DNA from: Clostridia bacterium | Lineage (GTDB): Bacteria; Bacillota; Clostridia; Peptostreptococcales; Acidaminobacteraceae | Assembly (NCBI GenBank): GCA_014859095.1 | Contig: JACUUV010000005.1 | Span: forward strand, 44,065 to 108,064 | Reading direction: 5' to 3' | DNA: 64,000 nt | In this document: positions 51,497-60,551 of the stretch, piece after piece | Numbering within the stretch: the stretch's first letter is position 1 | Layout: every line of letters starts with the position of its first letter | Position numbers and translations under genes: made by a program | Notes under the pieces: model-generated | Seen by the model: only the letters and a program-made list of their open reading frames with translations | The model's database searches: none | Told to the model about the DNA's origin: nothing

Positions 51497-51524
51497 GTTC
51501 ATACCTCCTTTTATTTTTTTGTTC

Positions 51525-51560
51525 AAAAAAAACAGCCTACAAGTCAACGAGGCTGTTTTT
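51525..51560 (-). terminator. Strong intrinsic terminator inside the hflX leader
   Basis: Minus strand AAAAACAGCCT-cgttgacttgt-AGGCTGTTTTTTTT. Confidence 0.8.
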
Positions 51561-51570
51561 CATATGCAAT

Positions 51571-51597
51571 AAAAATAGACGCGAAAGCGCCTATTTT
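51571..51597 (-). terminator. Second hairpin with T-tract in hflX leader
   Basis: Minus strand AAAATAGGCGC-TTTC-GCGTCTATTTTTATT. Confidence 0.6.
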
Positions 51598-51677
51598 ATC
51601 AATTATTTAATTACGGCTGTTCACATGATTGATGGGCACAAGAAAAAAACTGTTTCAGCCCCGATATTCAGTTGTAA

Positions 51678-51701
51678 TCAACTCAATCTCAATTTCATCA
51701 T
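51678..51701 (-). CDS. Candidate leader peptide uORF1 upstream of hflX (MMKLRLS)
   Basis: GAGGTG SD followed by ATGATGAAATTGAGATTGAGTTGA. Confidence 0.55.
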   Translation of the reverse strand: MMKLRLS

Positions 51702-51732
51702 GTTGGCACCTCGTTTACATTATTATACATAT

Positions 51733-51761
51733 ATACTACCACAAACCGCTCATTGCTTCAA
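51733..51761 (-). promoter_or_regulatory. Putative promoter of the hflX leader transcript
   Basis: Minus strand TTGAAG - 17 nt - TAGTAT (TATAAT also present at 51727-51722). Confidence 0.5.
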
Positions 51762-51764
51762 TAA

Positions 51765-52433
51765 TTATAAGAAAAATTCAACTTTGATGCACTTACCAAT
51801 CACTTTCACATCAATAGGATTGAAGACTTGTGGAGTATGATCATTAATACCTGTCAGCAGCTGCAACTTTCTATTTGAGTCCATTCTGACCATCCTGATT
51901 TGTCTGATACCACCGACTTCCAAATAATAGATGGAATCATTTTCCACAGTATTCATCATATGCACACTAATCACATCACTTTTTCTAATCCGAAGTCCTG
52001 GCAAATCAGATTGTTCTACTTTTACAAACATGATTTTCTCGAAATGAATACCATCTATTTTTTTGTGCACGATTGAAAGTTCCTTGTAATCCAGCACCTT
52101 ACCACTTGACGCTCCAGTTACAGGATATTTTTGAATAACCCCCGCGAGTACACTCTCCCACTGCGCATTTGGTGTTATCGGTTTGATAGCTTCTCTCACA
52201 GGTGCCGCCTTAACTTTGGTCTTTTCCGGCACAGGTTGATCGTCTGTGATGAACTGTATCTCCTCACCCATCACGCTAAGTATTTTCTCAGCCATATGTT
52301 CATTGATGACTTTTTTTCCTGATTCCACTTGGAGCAAGTAACTCAGCTGAATGCCAGCTTTCGCGGCCAGTTCCTTCTCGGTCATTTTTGCTTTGATACG
52401 AGCATCTTTTATTTTTTGTGCCAATCTATTCAT
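51765..52433 (-). CDS. XRE-type HTH regulator with C-terminal domain resembling a degenerate S24/LexA peptidase
   Basis: LAQKIKDARIKAKMTEKELAAKAGIQLSYLLQVESGKKVINEHMAEKIL; C-terminal GLRIRKSDVISVHMM...IYYLEVGGIRQIRMVRMD. Confidence 0.75.
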   Translation of the reverse strand: MNRLAQKIKDARIKAKMTEKELAAKAGIQLSYLLQVESGKKVINEHMAEKILSVMGEEIQFITDDQPVPEKTKVKAAPVREAIKPITPNAQWESVLAGVIQKYPVTGASSGKVLDYKELSIVHKKIDGIHFEKIMFVKVEQSDLPGLRIRKSDVISVHMMNTVENDSIYYLEVGGIRQIRMVRMDSNRKLQLLTGINDHTPQVFNPIDVKVIGKCIKVEFFL

Positions 52434-52481
52434 GATTCACCTCTATTTGTATTTAGTACTATTATATCAGAAATATGTATA

Positions 52482-52510
52482 TTGACTTATACCCCCAAAG
52501 GGTATATAAT
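52482..52510 (+). promoter_or_regulatory. copA promoter
   Basis: TTGACT (52482-52487) - 17 nt - TATAAT (52505-52510). Confidence 0.8.
52489..52505 (+). promoter_or_regulatory. CsoR-type operator 1 (ATACCCCCAAAGGGTAT)
   Basis: Palindrome with CCC/GGG arms lying in the spacer of the copA promoter. Confidence 0.75.
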
Positions 52511-52520
52511 TATATTAAAG

Positions 52521-52537
52521 ATACCCCATGTGGGTAT
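52521..52537 (+). promoter_or_regulatory. CsoR-type operator 2 (ATACCCCATGTGGGTAT)
   Basis: Second copy of the palindrome just downstream of the expected start site and before copA SD. Confidence 0.75.
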
Positions 52538-52551
52538 AGAAAGGAACTCAA

Positions 52552-55011
52552 ATGAAAACAGAAGTATTTCAAGTTGATGGAATGACTTGCGCTTCTTGCT
52601 CAAGTGCAGTAGAAAGAGCAACGAGAAAAATGGAAGGTGTCGATACATCAAATGTAAATCTATCCACTGAAAAATTGACCCTGACATATGATGAAGCGCT
52701 TATAGACGTAGCTAAAATTATGGAAACAGTAAAGAAAGCCGGCTACGAGGCTAAACCTATAAACAAAGACAAAAAAGTAAAATTACCGATTGAAGGCATG
52801 ACATGTGCCGCGTGTTCCCAAGCAATCGAAAGAAAACTTGGAAAAATGGACGGCATTGACTTTGTCTCGGTGAATTTGGCTACTGAAGCTGCTCAAATTG
52901 AATACAATCCGGATTTAGTACGTCTTTCTGAAATCAAACAAGCCATCTCTAAATTAGGTTATGTAGCAAAAGAAGCCGAAGTAAAACGTAATGTTGATGA
53001 AGACAAAATTCGAAAAGACAAGGAAATCAAAGAGATGAAGTTCAAATTGACTTTGTCTGTGATCTTTGCAATCCCACTATTTTATATTGCGATGGGACCT
53101 ATGATTCCGTTTGTAACTCTTCCACTACCAGGATTTCTTTCACCGGATCACAATCCACTTAATTTTGCTTTCGCTCAAATATTGCTGACACTACCAATCA
53201 TATGGGCTGGTCGAAATTTTTATACTGTTGGTTTCAGACAACTTTTTCACAGAAGTCCAAACATGGATTCTCTGATTGCCATTGGTACCTCTGCCGCACT
53301 TTTATATAGCTTTTTCTCAGTAGGCCAAATCATCACGGGTGACCACATGGCTGTTCATCATATGTATTTCGAAACAGCTGGAGTCATAATCGCACTTATT
53401 CTACTTGGTAAGACACTGGAAACCATATCAAAAGGGAAAACATCCGAGGCTATAAAAAAACTCATAGGACTCACTCCAAAGACCGCTATTGTCATTAATG
53501 GAGATGAAGAGATTGAAATGCCTGTCGAAGAAATCGAACTCGGTGACATATTGATTGTCAAGCCAGGAGGAAAAATTGCAGTTGACGGTTCAGTGATTGA
53601 AGGCTATTCCAGTATCGATGAATCCATGTTGACCGGCGAAAGTATTCCCGTAGAAAAAAATGTTGGAGACAAAGTTTATAGTGCAAGTTTAAACAAAACT
53701 GGTTCATTTAAATATAGGGCCGAAAAAGTCGGTGATGAAACAGCTCTTGCACACATCATAAAGTTGGTTGAAGAAGCACAAGGCAGTAAAGCTCCAATAG
53801 CTAGAATGGCTGATATTATATCTGGATATTTCGTACCGATCGTTTTCTTGATCGCTATTATTTCCAGCGCAATATGGTTTATATCAGGACAAGATATTGT
53901 TTTCACACTTAAAGTATTCATTTCAGTACTCGTTATAGCATGTCCATGTGCCCTCGGACTCGCAACTCCGACAGCAATCATGGTTGGAACTGGAAAGGGC
54001 GCAGAGCTCGGCGTACTCGTAAAAAGTGGTGGTGCTCTTGAAACGGCACATAAAATAGATACCATCGTTTTTGACAAAACAGGAACTCTTACAAAAGGTA
54101 AGCCTGAAGTAACAGATATTTATGCAGTCAATGGATTCAGCGATGCGGATATTATAACATATGCCGCCTCCGCTGAATACGGCAGTGAGCACCCTCTTGG
54201 AGAATCCATCGTCAAAAAGGGTCAAGAAATGAATATCCAGCGCTTCAAAACGGATGAATTCTTTGCAATTCCAGGTAGAGGCATCAAAGCAATGATCAAT
54301 CAAAGCGAAGTGCTTCTCGGCAACATTAAATTACTGCAGGATAATGGTATAGATCCTCTGGACCATCTCACTCAATTCGATCTTTATGCGGATGAAGGAA
54401 AAACGCCTATGCTACTGGCAATTGGCGGAAAAGTTGCAGGTATAATTGCTGCTGCCGATGTACTGAAAGACAATAGCATTGATGCGATAAAGAGATTGCA
54501 CAAGCTCAACATCAAAACCATAATGATTACTGGTGATCATAAAAAAACCGCCGGTGCAATTGCAAAATATGTTGGAATTGACGAAGTTTTAGCCGAAGTT
54601 TTACCTGGTGACAAAGCGGCTGAAGTCAAAAAGTTACAAGAAAGTGGTAGAAATGTCGCCATGGTCGGTGATGGAATCAATGACGCGCCTGCGCTGGCTC
54701 AAGCTGATATAGGAATAGCCATTGGATCTGGCACTGATGTGGCAATGGAATCAGCCGATATCGTTCTGATGAGAAGCGACCTTCTCGATGTTGTCACAGC
54801 CATTCAACTCAGCAGAAAAACGATCCGAAATATCAAACAAAACTTGTTTTGGGCGTTCATCTACAATATAATTGGCATACCTGTTGCGGCTGGAGTCTTG
54901 TATGCTTTTGGAGGACCACTTCTCAGTCCGATATTTGCTGCTGCCGCAATGTCCATGAGCTCAGTCTCGGTATTAACGAACGCTCTCAGATTGAAAACCT
55001 TTAAAATTTAG
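52552..55011 (+). CDS. copA: Copper-translocating P1B-type ATPase with two N-terminal HMA domains
   Basis: GMTCASCSS and [12 protein letters not shown] motifs, [53 protein letters not shown]. Confidence 0.96.
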   Translation: MKTEVFQVDGMTCASCSSAVERATRKMEGVDTSNVNLSTEKLTLTYDEALIDVAKIMETVKKAGYEAKPINKDKKVKLPIEGMTCAACSQAIERKLGKMDGIDFVSVNLATEAAQIEYNPDLVRLSEIKQAISKLGYVAKEAEVKRNVDEDKIRKDKEIKEMKFKLTLSVIFAIPLFYIAMGPMIPFVTLPLPGFLSPDHNPLNFAFAQILLTLPIIWAGRNFYTVGFRQLFHRSPNMDSLIAIGTSAALLYSFFSVGQIITGDHMAVHHMYFETAGVIIALILLGKTLETISKGKTSEAIKKLIGLTPKTAIVINGDEEIEMPVEEIELGDILIVKPGGKIAVDGSVIEGYSSIDESMLTGESIPVEKNVGDKVYSASLNKTGSFKYRAEKVGDETALAHIIKLVEEAQGSKAPIARMADIISGYFVPIVFLIAIISSAIWFISGQDIVFTLKVFISVLVIACPCALGLATPTAIMVGTGKGAELGVLVKSGGALETAHKIDTIVFDKTGTLTKGKPEVTDIYAVNGFSDADIITYAASAEYGSEHPLGESIVKKGQEMNIQRFKTDEFFAIPGRGIKAMINQSEVLLGNIKLLQDNGIDPLDHLTQFDLYADEGKTPMLLAIGGKVAGIIAAADVLKDNSIDAIKRLHKLNIKTIMITGDHKKTAGAIAKYVGIDEVLAEVLPGDKAAEVKKLQESGRNVAMVGDGINDAPALAQADIGIAIGSGTDVAMESADIVLMRSDLLDVVTAIQLSRKTIRNIKQNLFWAFIYNIIGIPVAAGVLYAFGGPLLSPIFAAAAMSMSSVSVLTNALRLKTFKI

Positions 55012-55019
55012 GAGGAACC

Positions 55020-55358
55020 ATGAGTCAAGCTACTATCAAACCAAACACGTGTGACATCGAAGATCTATCTTGTGAGTGTGATCGCCAGACCATGAGGACA
55101 GAAAACGAGAAAAAGTTGCTTGCTAACCGCTGCAACAGAATTGAAGGCCAGATTAGAGGCATAAAAGGGATGATTGAACGGGACGTCTATTGTGATGATA
55201 TTTTAAATCAAATCGCCGCGGCTCAATCAGCACTGAACTCCATGGGAAGAATCATTCTCGAACAACATATGAATACATGCCTCATCGATAGAATCAAAGA
55301 TGGAGATTATGACGTCATAGACGAAATCCTCACAACAATTGGTAAGTTGATGAAATAA
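55020..55358 (+). CDS. csoR: CsoR/RcnR family metal-sensing repressor
   Basis: NRCNRIEGQIRGIKGMIERDVYCDDILNQIAAAQSALNSMGRIILEQHMNTCL; Cys-His-Cys copper ligands. Confidence 0.93.
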   Translation: MSQATIKPNTCDIEDLSCECDRQTMRTENEKKLLANRCNRIEGQIRGIKGMIERDVYCDDILNQIAAAQSALNSMGRIILEQHMNTCLIDRIKDGDYDVIDEILTTIGKLMK

Positions 55359-55361
55359 TAT

Positions 55362-55391
55362 AAAGCCAAGAGTGCTTGCACTCTTGGCTTT
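55362..55391. terminator. Perfect hairpin between csoR and lacI-like gene
   Basis: aaagccaagagtgc-tt-gcactcttggcttt. Confidence 0.6.
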
Positions 55392-55393
55392 CG

Positions 55394-56395
55394 CTATTTT
55401 TCCGTGGATTTTCTTTCAACAAGTTCAGTGCCTACAATAAAATGATTCACAGGATTTTCATTGTCCTTCAGTGATCTAATCAATAATTTTGCGGCATTAT
55501 AGCCGAGGTCTTCTGCTCTGATGTCTACAGATGTAAGTGGTGGATCCTGGTATTCCGATAAAGGCGTGTTATTAAAACCGGTTACTTTCACTTTCAAATG
55601 ATGCTCTTTAATATATCTGAGAACACCAAATGCCAGTAAGTCGTCCGTCGTTACTACAGCATCTGGAATCTTGTGTTCGCAAATCCTTCCCATTGCCTCA
55701 TATCCATATCCGTCAGTGAAGTCGTTTGTCTCAAAAATCAACCGTTCATCTACAGTAAGGTTTCTCAATTCAAGCGCCCTTTTATATCCGTCCAGTCGAT
55801 CTTTCGAGAAAATATATCTTTGGGGACCACCAATGAATGCGATGTCATGGAGACCATTTTGAATCAGTTTGTTGACGAGATTATATGTCGCCTGAAAGTT
55901 ATCATTGTCCACCCACATGATATCATGTACGTTATAGGGTCTACCAATAACAACAAAAGGAAATTTCTGCTGACTCAAATAGTCGATACAAAGGTCGTTT
56001 TCATAAGCCGTAAGAAGAATTATGCCATCCACCCATTTGGAGTGTACAAACTCTCTGACGTAATTGAGTTCGTCTTCAGGATTTTCGCTATAGTTAAACA
56101 TAATTTTATAATTCTTCTTTTGAGAATAAATACTTATGCCACGCATCGCTTGAATGAAAAAAGGATTCTTAAACAAGTTTTCTTCCTTATTTGGTATAAT
56201 AAGTCCAAGTGTTTTTGTAGATGCGTTTGCCAAATTACGTGCAATCGCATTGGGTTTGTATTTCAGTTCTTCCATTGCTGCGTAAACAATTACTTTAGTG
56301 GCCTCGCTGATTCTGGGACTCTTTGATATGACCCTTGATACTGTAGATGGTGAGACGTTGGCCAGTTTTGCGACATCTTTAATTGTTATTGCCAT
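55394..56395 (-). CDS. LacI-family transcriptional regulator (start corrected to MAITIKDVAKLANVS at 56395)
   Basis: ITIKDVAKLANVSPSTVSRVISKSPRISEATKVIVYAAMEELKYKPNAIARNLA. Confidence 0.94.
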   Translation of the reverse strand: MAITIKDVAKLANVSPSTVSRVISKSPRISEATKVIVYAAMEELKYKPNAIARNLANASTKTLGLIIPNKEENLFKNPFFIQAMRGISIYSQKKNYKIMFNYSENPEDELNYVREFVHSKWVDGIILLTAYENDLCIDYLSQQKFPFVVIGRPYNVHDIMWVDNDNFQATYNLVNKLIQNGLHDIAFIGGPQRYIFSKDRLDGYKRALELRNLTVDERLIFETNDFTDGYGYEAMGRICEHKIPDAVVTTDDLLAFGVLRYIKEHHLKVKVTGFNNTPLSEYQDPPLTSVDIRAEDLGYNAAKLLIRSLKDNENPVNHFIVGTELVERKSTEK

Positions 56396-56431
56396 TCTTG
56401 ATTCACATCCTTTATGATCTTTATGGTCCAA

Positions 56432-57520
56432 TCATTTATTGATTCTTAAACCTGTCTCCGTATCAAAGAAATGTATGGATTCAACATCGAAACCAAATGA
56501 GTGTTCCTCATTTTCAACATATTTATAATGACCCGGAGTAGAAATGATAAGTTCAGAATCATTTTTTAAACGAACATGAAGAATTTTTTCCTTGCCTAGC
56601 ATCTCTATGACATCAATTTTAGCTTTGAAAGTATCGCCAAATTCGCCACCACTTTCAAATCGCTCTGGTCTAATTCCGACTGATACGGATTTGCCTTCAA
56701 ATGCAAGCAATCGTTCAGTATCATGCAATGAAGGCGTTATAATAATCAACTCATCATTTGATACGAATTTACCTTTGATCATTTTTCCTTCAACGATGTT
56801 CATCGTTGGTGATCCTATGAATTTCGCGACAAAAATATTGGCAGGTTTGTTGTAGAACTCATCAGGAACACCTGCTTGCTGAATTTTCCCATCATTCATA
56901 AGTACTATTTTTGATGCCATAGTCATGGCTTCCGTTTGGTCATGTGTGACGTAAATCGAAGTTGTTCCCAGCGATTTATGCAAACGAACAAGCTCAACAC
57001 GCATATGTTCTCTAAGTTTTGCATCCAGATTGGAAAGCGGTTCATCCATTAGGAAAACTGCTGGATTCCTGACCATCGCACGACCTAAAGCAACTCTTTG
57101 TCTTTGACCTCCGGATATATCCGAAGGCTTGGAATAAAGATATTCCTTAATCTGCAAGAGTTCAGCGGCTTCCATAACCCTGTCATTGATTATTTTCTTG
57201 CGTTCTTTTCTCATGGATAATGAAAATGCCATATTATCATATACTGTCATATGAGGATAAAGTGCGTAGGATTGAAATACCATTGCAATATCTCTGTCTT
57301 TTGATGGTACTTTATTCATTCGTTTGTCGTTGAATAAAAGATCCCCTTCAGTGATGGAGTTCAGACCCGCAATCATTCTGAGCAGGGTTGTCTTTCCACA
57401 ACCCGATGGTCCTAGTATAACACAAAAATCCTTATCTTCAATTTCCAAATCAATATTTTTAAGGGTGAATTCTTCTCTCCCCTCATATTTCTTTCCAATA
57501 TCTTTCAGTGTGACTTTCAT
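56432..57520 (-). CDS. Sugar ABC transporter ATP-binding protein (MsmK/UgpC/MalK type; start corrected to 57520)
   Basis: GPSGCGKTTLLRMIAGL, DISGGQRQRVALGRAMVRNPAVFLMDEPLSNLDAKLR, C-terminal TOBE region. Confidence 0.94.
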   Translation of the reverse strand: MKVTLKDIGKKYEGREEFTLKNIDLEIEDKDFCVILGPSGCGKTTLLRMIAGLNSITEGDLLFNDKRMNKVPSKDRDIAMVFQSYALYPHMTVYDNMAFSLSMRKERKKIINDRVMEAAELLQIKEYLYSKPSDISGGQRQRVALGRAMVRNPAVFLMDEPLSNLDAKLREHMRVELVRLHKSLGTTSIYVTHDQTEAMTMASKIVLMNDGKIQQAGVPDEFYNKPANIFVAKFIGSPTMNIVEGKMIKGKFVSNDELIIITPSLHDTERLLAFEGKSVSVGIRPERFESGGEFGDTFKAKIDVIEMLGKEKILHVRLKNDSELIISTPGHYKYVENEEHSFGFDVESIHFFDTETGLRINK

Positions 57521-57551
57521 CTCAAATCCTCCTGTCTCTTGATCAACGTAA

Positions 57552-58445
57552 TTATCCCTTAACTGAGCCTTGAGCAAGGCCGGAAACCAATTGTTTTTGC
57601 AGCACAATGAATAGAATTACAATCGGTACTGCTGTCAGTAACCCTCCTGCCGCAAATGCAGGCTGATTAAGTGTTCTAAAGTCGCTGATCAGTGTAAACA
57701 GTCCAGCGGCGAGTGTAAAAGATTTCGGATTGGTCAAGAGAACTCTTGGTAGCAAATAATCCATAAAAGGACCTATGAAAGACCAAAGTGCAATGATTGC
57801 AAGCATTGGTTTAGCTATTGGCATAATAATCAATCTATAGACCTGCATACTGGAACACCCATCAATTCTTGCCGCATCGTCGAGCTCAGTTGAAATCGAG
57901 TCGATGTAGCCCTTTAAGATAAATGTATTTCCTGCGATGCCTCCACCAGAGTATATTAAAATGAGCATCATTTGCCTCGAAAACCAAGGCGCAAGCGAAC
58001 CGATGATGGAATGCATAGTAAAATATGCTGTAATCCCTGCAAAAGTTGGAATAGTTTGGATCAACATGATAGCCATCAATGAAGCTTTTCTTCCTTTGAA
58101 ACGGTACCTTGAATAAGCAAATCCAGTAAAAGACACGATGGTCAGTGTCAAAATAGCAGTGGATGATGCGATAAAAATTGTATTTTTAACCCAAGTCAGA
58201 TACAACGTTTCATTGAAAAGGTATTTAAAATGTTCAAATGAAAACTCAAAATTGTCATTGAGCATCAAATATTGTTCTTGTTTTCCATTAAATGCGGAAA
58301 CAACCATTTGAAACAGTGGCCACAAAATGGCAATGACCCAAGTGATAAGCACTACATAGGATAGTGCCAATCCAATCATACCAAGCGTGCTTAAAGGTTG
58401 TTTATCCGAGAGATACAGTTTGTTTTTTTTCTTAAACCATTTCAT
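57552..58445 (-). CDS. Sugar ABC transporter permease (MalG type)
   Basis: Six TM; YIDSISTELDDAARIDGCSSMQVYRLIIMPIAKPMLA EAA motif. Confidence 0.93.
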   Translation of the reverse strand: MKWFKKKNKLYLSDKQPLSTLGMIGLALSYVVLITWVIAILWPLFQMVVSAFNGKQEQYLMLNDNFEFSFEHFKYLFNETLYLTWVKNTIFIASSTAILTLTIVSFTGFAYSRYRFKGRKASLMAIMLIQTIPTFAGITAYFTMHSIIGSLAPWFSRQMMLILIYSGGGIAGNTFILKGYIDSISTELDDAARIDGCSSMQVYRLIIMPIAKPMLAIIALWSFIGPFMDYLLPRVLLTNPKSFTLAAGLFTLISDFRTLNQPAFAAGGLLTAVPIVILFIVLQKQLVSGLAQGSVKG

Positions 58446-60538
58446 TATAGTCTCTCCTCCTTAAACGCTTTGGAATTTTTGAATCCGATAAATGCAAAGA
58501 GCATAAGACCCATGGAAATAACAATAGTTATTGCAGCACCAATGGATTGATATTGATTTTCCATTGTCAGTTTATAGATATATGAGATCAAAAGATCCGT
58601 ACTTCCAGCCAGGTTACCATATTTGGACGGATTGAAAGGTCCACCGCCATTGAAAAGGTAAATGATTGAAAAGTTATTGAAATTGAATGTATATTGACCA
58701 ACTAGCAGCGGTGCTGTTTGGAATAATACAATCGGTAGAGTGATTCTCTTAAGCTTTTGCCAGGCAGTAGCACCATCGATTTGAGCGGCTTCATATAAAT
58801 CACCTGGAATGGCTTGCAGCACCCCTGTTGAAAGTAGGAACACATAGGAACTTCCGAGCCAAGTCTGAAGGAAAATCAAAGTGATTCTCGATAAAGTCGC
58901 ATCATTTTTAACTTGAACCTGTATATTGAATAAGTCATAGATAACCGTGGTTAGTGCGCCATTTGGTGAGAACATGATACTAAAAAACATGATAGTGATA
59001 AAAGCTGGTACCGCCCATGGCAACAGATATACAACTCTAAAAAATGTTTTCCCCTTGATTCGATCGTTGTTTGCAAGAATCGCAAGAAAAAATCCTGTGG
59101 CTATAGCGAGCGACGTGGCGACTACTGTCCATATAAGTGTCCATGACAAAATGGACCAGAACACCGAACCTGCAAGCCCTTGACCTAATGCTATGAGCTT
59201 ATAATTCTCAATGCCCACCCATCCAAATTTCGATTGATTTTGAGGATCCATTCCTGTAAAGGATAATAGTATCGCAGTGGTGATTGGAACAAGTACAATA
59301 AAAATTGTGAGTAAAAGAGCTGGAGCGGATACCATATATGGAAATCCCTCTTGTTCAATTTTACTTGCGGTCTCAAACCAGTTTCTGGGTCTTACACCTC
59401 TGATAATATTTTTCTCGGTTTTGCGAACATCATTAAATGATATCGCATATAGTCCAAGTGAAATCAATACAAGGAAAACCGCAACAATGCCCTCGATCAT
59501 GAAAATCAAAGACTTGTCTATTTTTTTACCACCTTCAGCCAAAGACAACAGTCCTGAAATACCATCTCCTTGATAGTTGCCATAACCAAGTGCATATGGT
59601 ATGGCAATAAAATAGATAAAAAGTGTCACAAGTGAGAACATTAAAGCTTTGAAATATTGTTTGTTGAGCAATTGTCCAAGTCCAGGTAATGGTATTGTCA
59701 ATAAAGAGTAAAACGGTATAGTCTTCTCGGTTTCAATGGGTGTTTTTCTTCTGACATCTGAAAGATTTGATTTTAGAATTTTTAGTTTCAATTTGATGCC
59801 TTTTGATAAAATGTACTTTTTGTTTTTAATAAGTTCGTTAACCGATTTTGATTCTATGCTATATGAGTTGAGCGTATTGGTTTCTTTGCGTTTGGCCTTT
59901 AATTCTATGATACCGTTTCTTAGAGCCTTCTCAGAAATCAGACCACTTTTTTTCTTTTCTTTTAATTTGACTTTGCCTTCTTTGAATCTATTTTGTTCAA
60001 TTTGTTTCAGTTCTGAATATTTCTTTTTAGCAAGTTGTTCTTTGTTTCGATCAATTGTCTTTCGTGATTCATATGCTGCACTTAGTTCCTGTCGAGTTTC
60101 AATAAGCAAATCGATAATTTCAGGTAAATAGGTTAACTCAATTAAGCTTTGTTCATATTGAAGCTCAGCATCGTAAGACAATTCTACATATTTTTTATAA
60201 AAATCAACTTTTTCTTTTGCTTTGAAGAGATCTGTTTTTAATGCTCTGAGCTTCCTGGAATCACTAGAGTCCATTTCGGATCTATACACCTTTGTTTTTG
60301 CATTCAAAGCTGAAAGAAAATTCTTTTCTTCCTTTTTAAAAATACCTAGTGCAATAATATGTGGATGGTTCTTTTTATTATTCTTTAAATTTTTAATTTG
60401 ATTTCGTATAATTTTTTTCCCATTAGGGTCGGCTTCCTGTATTTGCGCATTGAGTGTGTAGAGTTCCAGCAAATACTTGTTTTTTCTCTTGTATGAATTG
60501 CCGATGTCATCATACAAAAATATGCTTTTCTTTTCCAA
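58445..60538 (-). CDS. Sugar ABC transporter permease (MalF type) with ~270-residue Lys/Glu-rich N-terminal extension
   Basis: C-terminal permease with DLYEAAQIDGATAWQKLKRITLPIV EAA motif; long charged N-terminus without TM. Confidence 0.9.
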   Translation of the reverse strand: MEKKSIFLYDDIGNSYKRKNKYLLELYTLNAQIQEADPNGKKIIRNQIKNLKNNKKNHPHIIALGIFKKEEKNFLSALNAKTKVYRSEMDSSDSRKLRALKTDLFKAKEKVDFYKKYVELSYDAELQYEQSLIELTYLPEIIDLLIETRQELSAAYESRKTIDRNKEQLAKKKYSELKQIEQNRFKEGKVKLKEKKKSGLISEKALRNGIIELKAKRKETNTLNSYSIESKSVNELIKNKKYILSKGIKLKLKILKSNLSDVRRKTPIETEKTIPFYSLLTIPLPGLGQLLNKQYFKALMFSLVTLFIYFIAIPYALGYGNYQGDGISGLLSLAEGGKKIDKSLIFMIEGIVAVFLVLISLGLYAISFNDVRKTEKNIIRGVRPRNWFETASKIEQEGFPYMVSAPALLLTIFIVLVPITTAILLSFTGMDPQNQSKFGWVGIENYKLIALGQGLAGSVFWSILSWTLIWTVVATSLAIATGFFLAILANNDRIKGKTFFRVVYLLPWAVPAFITIMFFSIMFSPNGALTTVIYDLFNIQVQVKNDATLSRITLIFLQTWLGSSYVFLLSTGVLQAIPGDLYEAAQIDGATAWQKLKRITLPIVLFQTAPLLVGQYTFNFNNFSIIYLFNGGGPFNPSKYGNLAGSTDLLISYIYKLTMENQYQSIGAAITIVISMGLMLFAFIGFKNSKAFKEERL

Positions 60539-60551
60539 GATATTCCCACCT

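Noticed and set aside
55673-56326. 217-aa plus-strand ORF antisense to lacI-like gene
   Set aside because: Antisense shadow ORF; the LacI protein is unambiguous.
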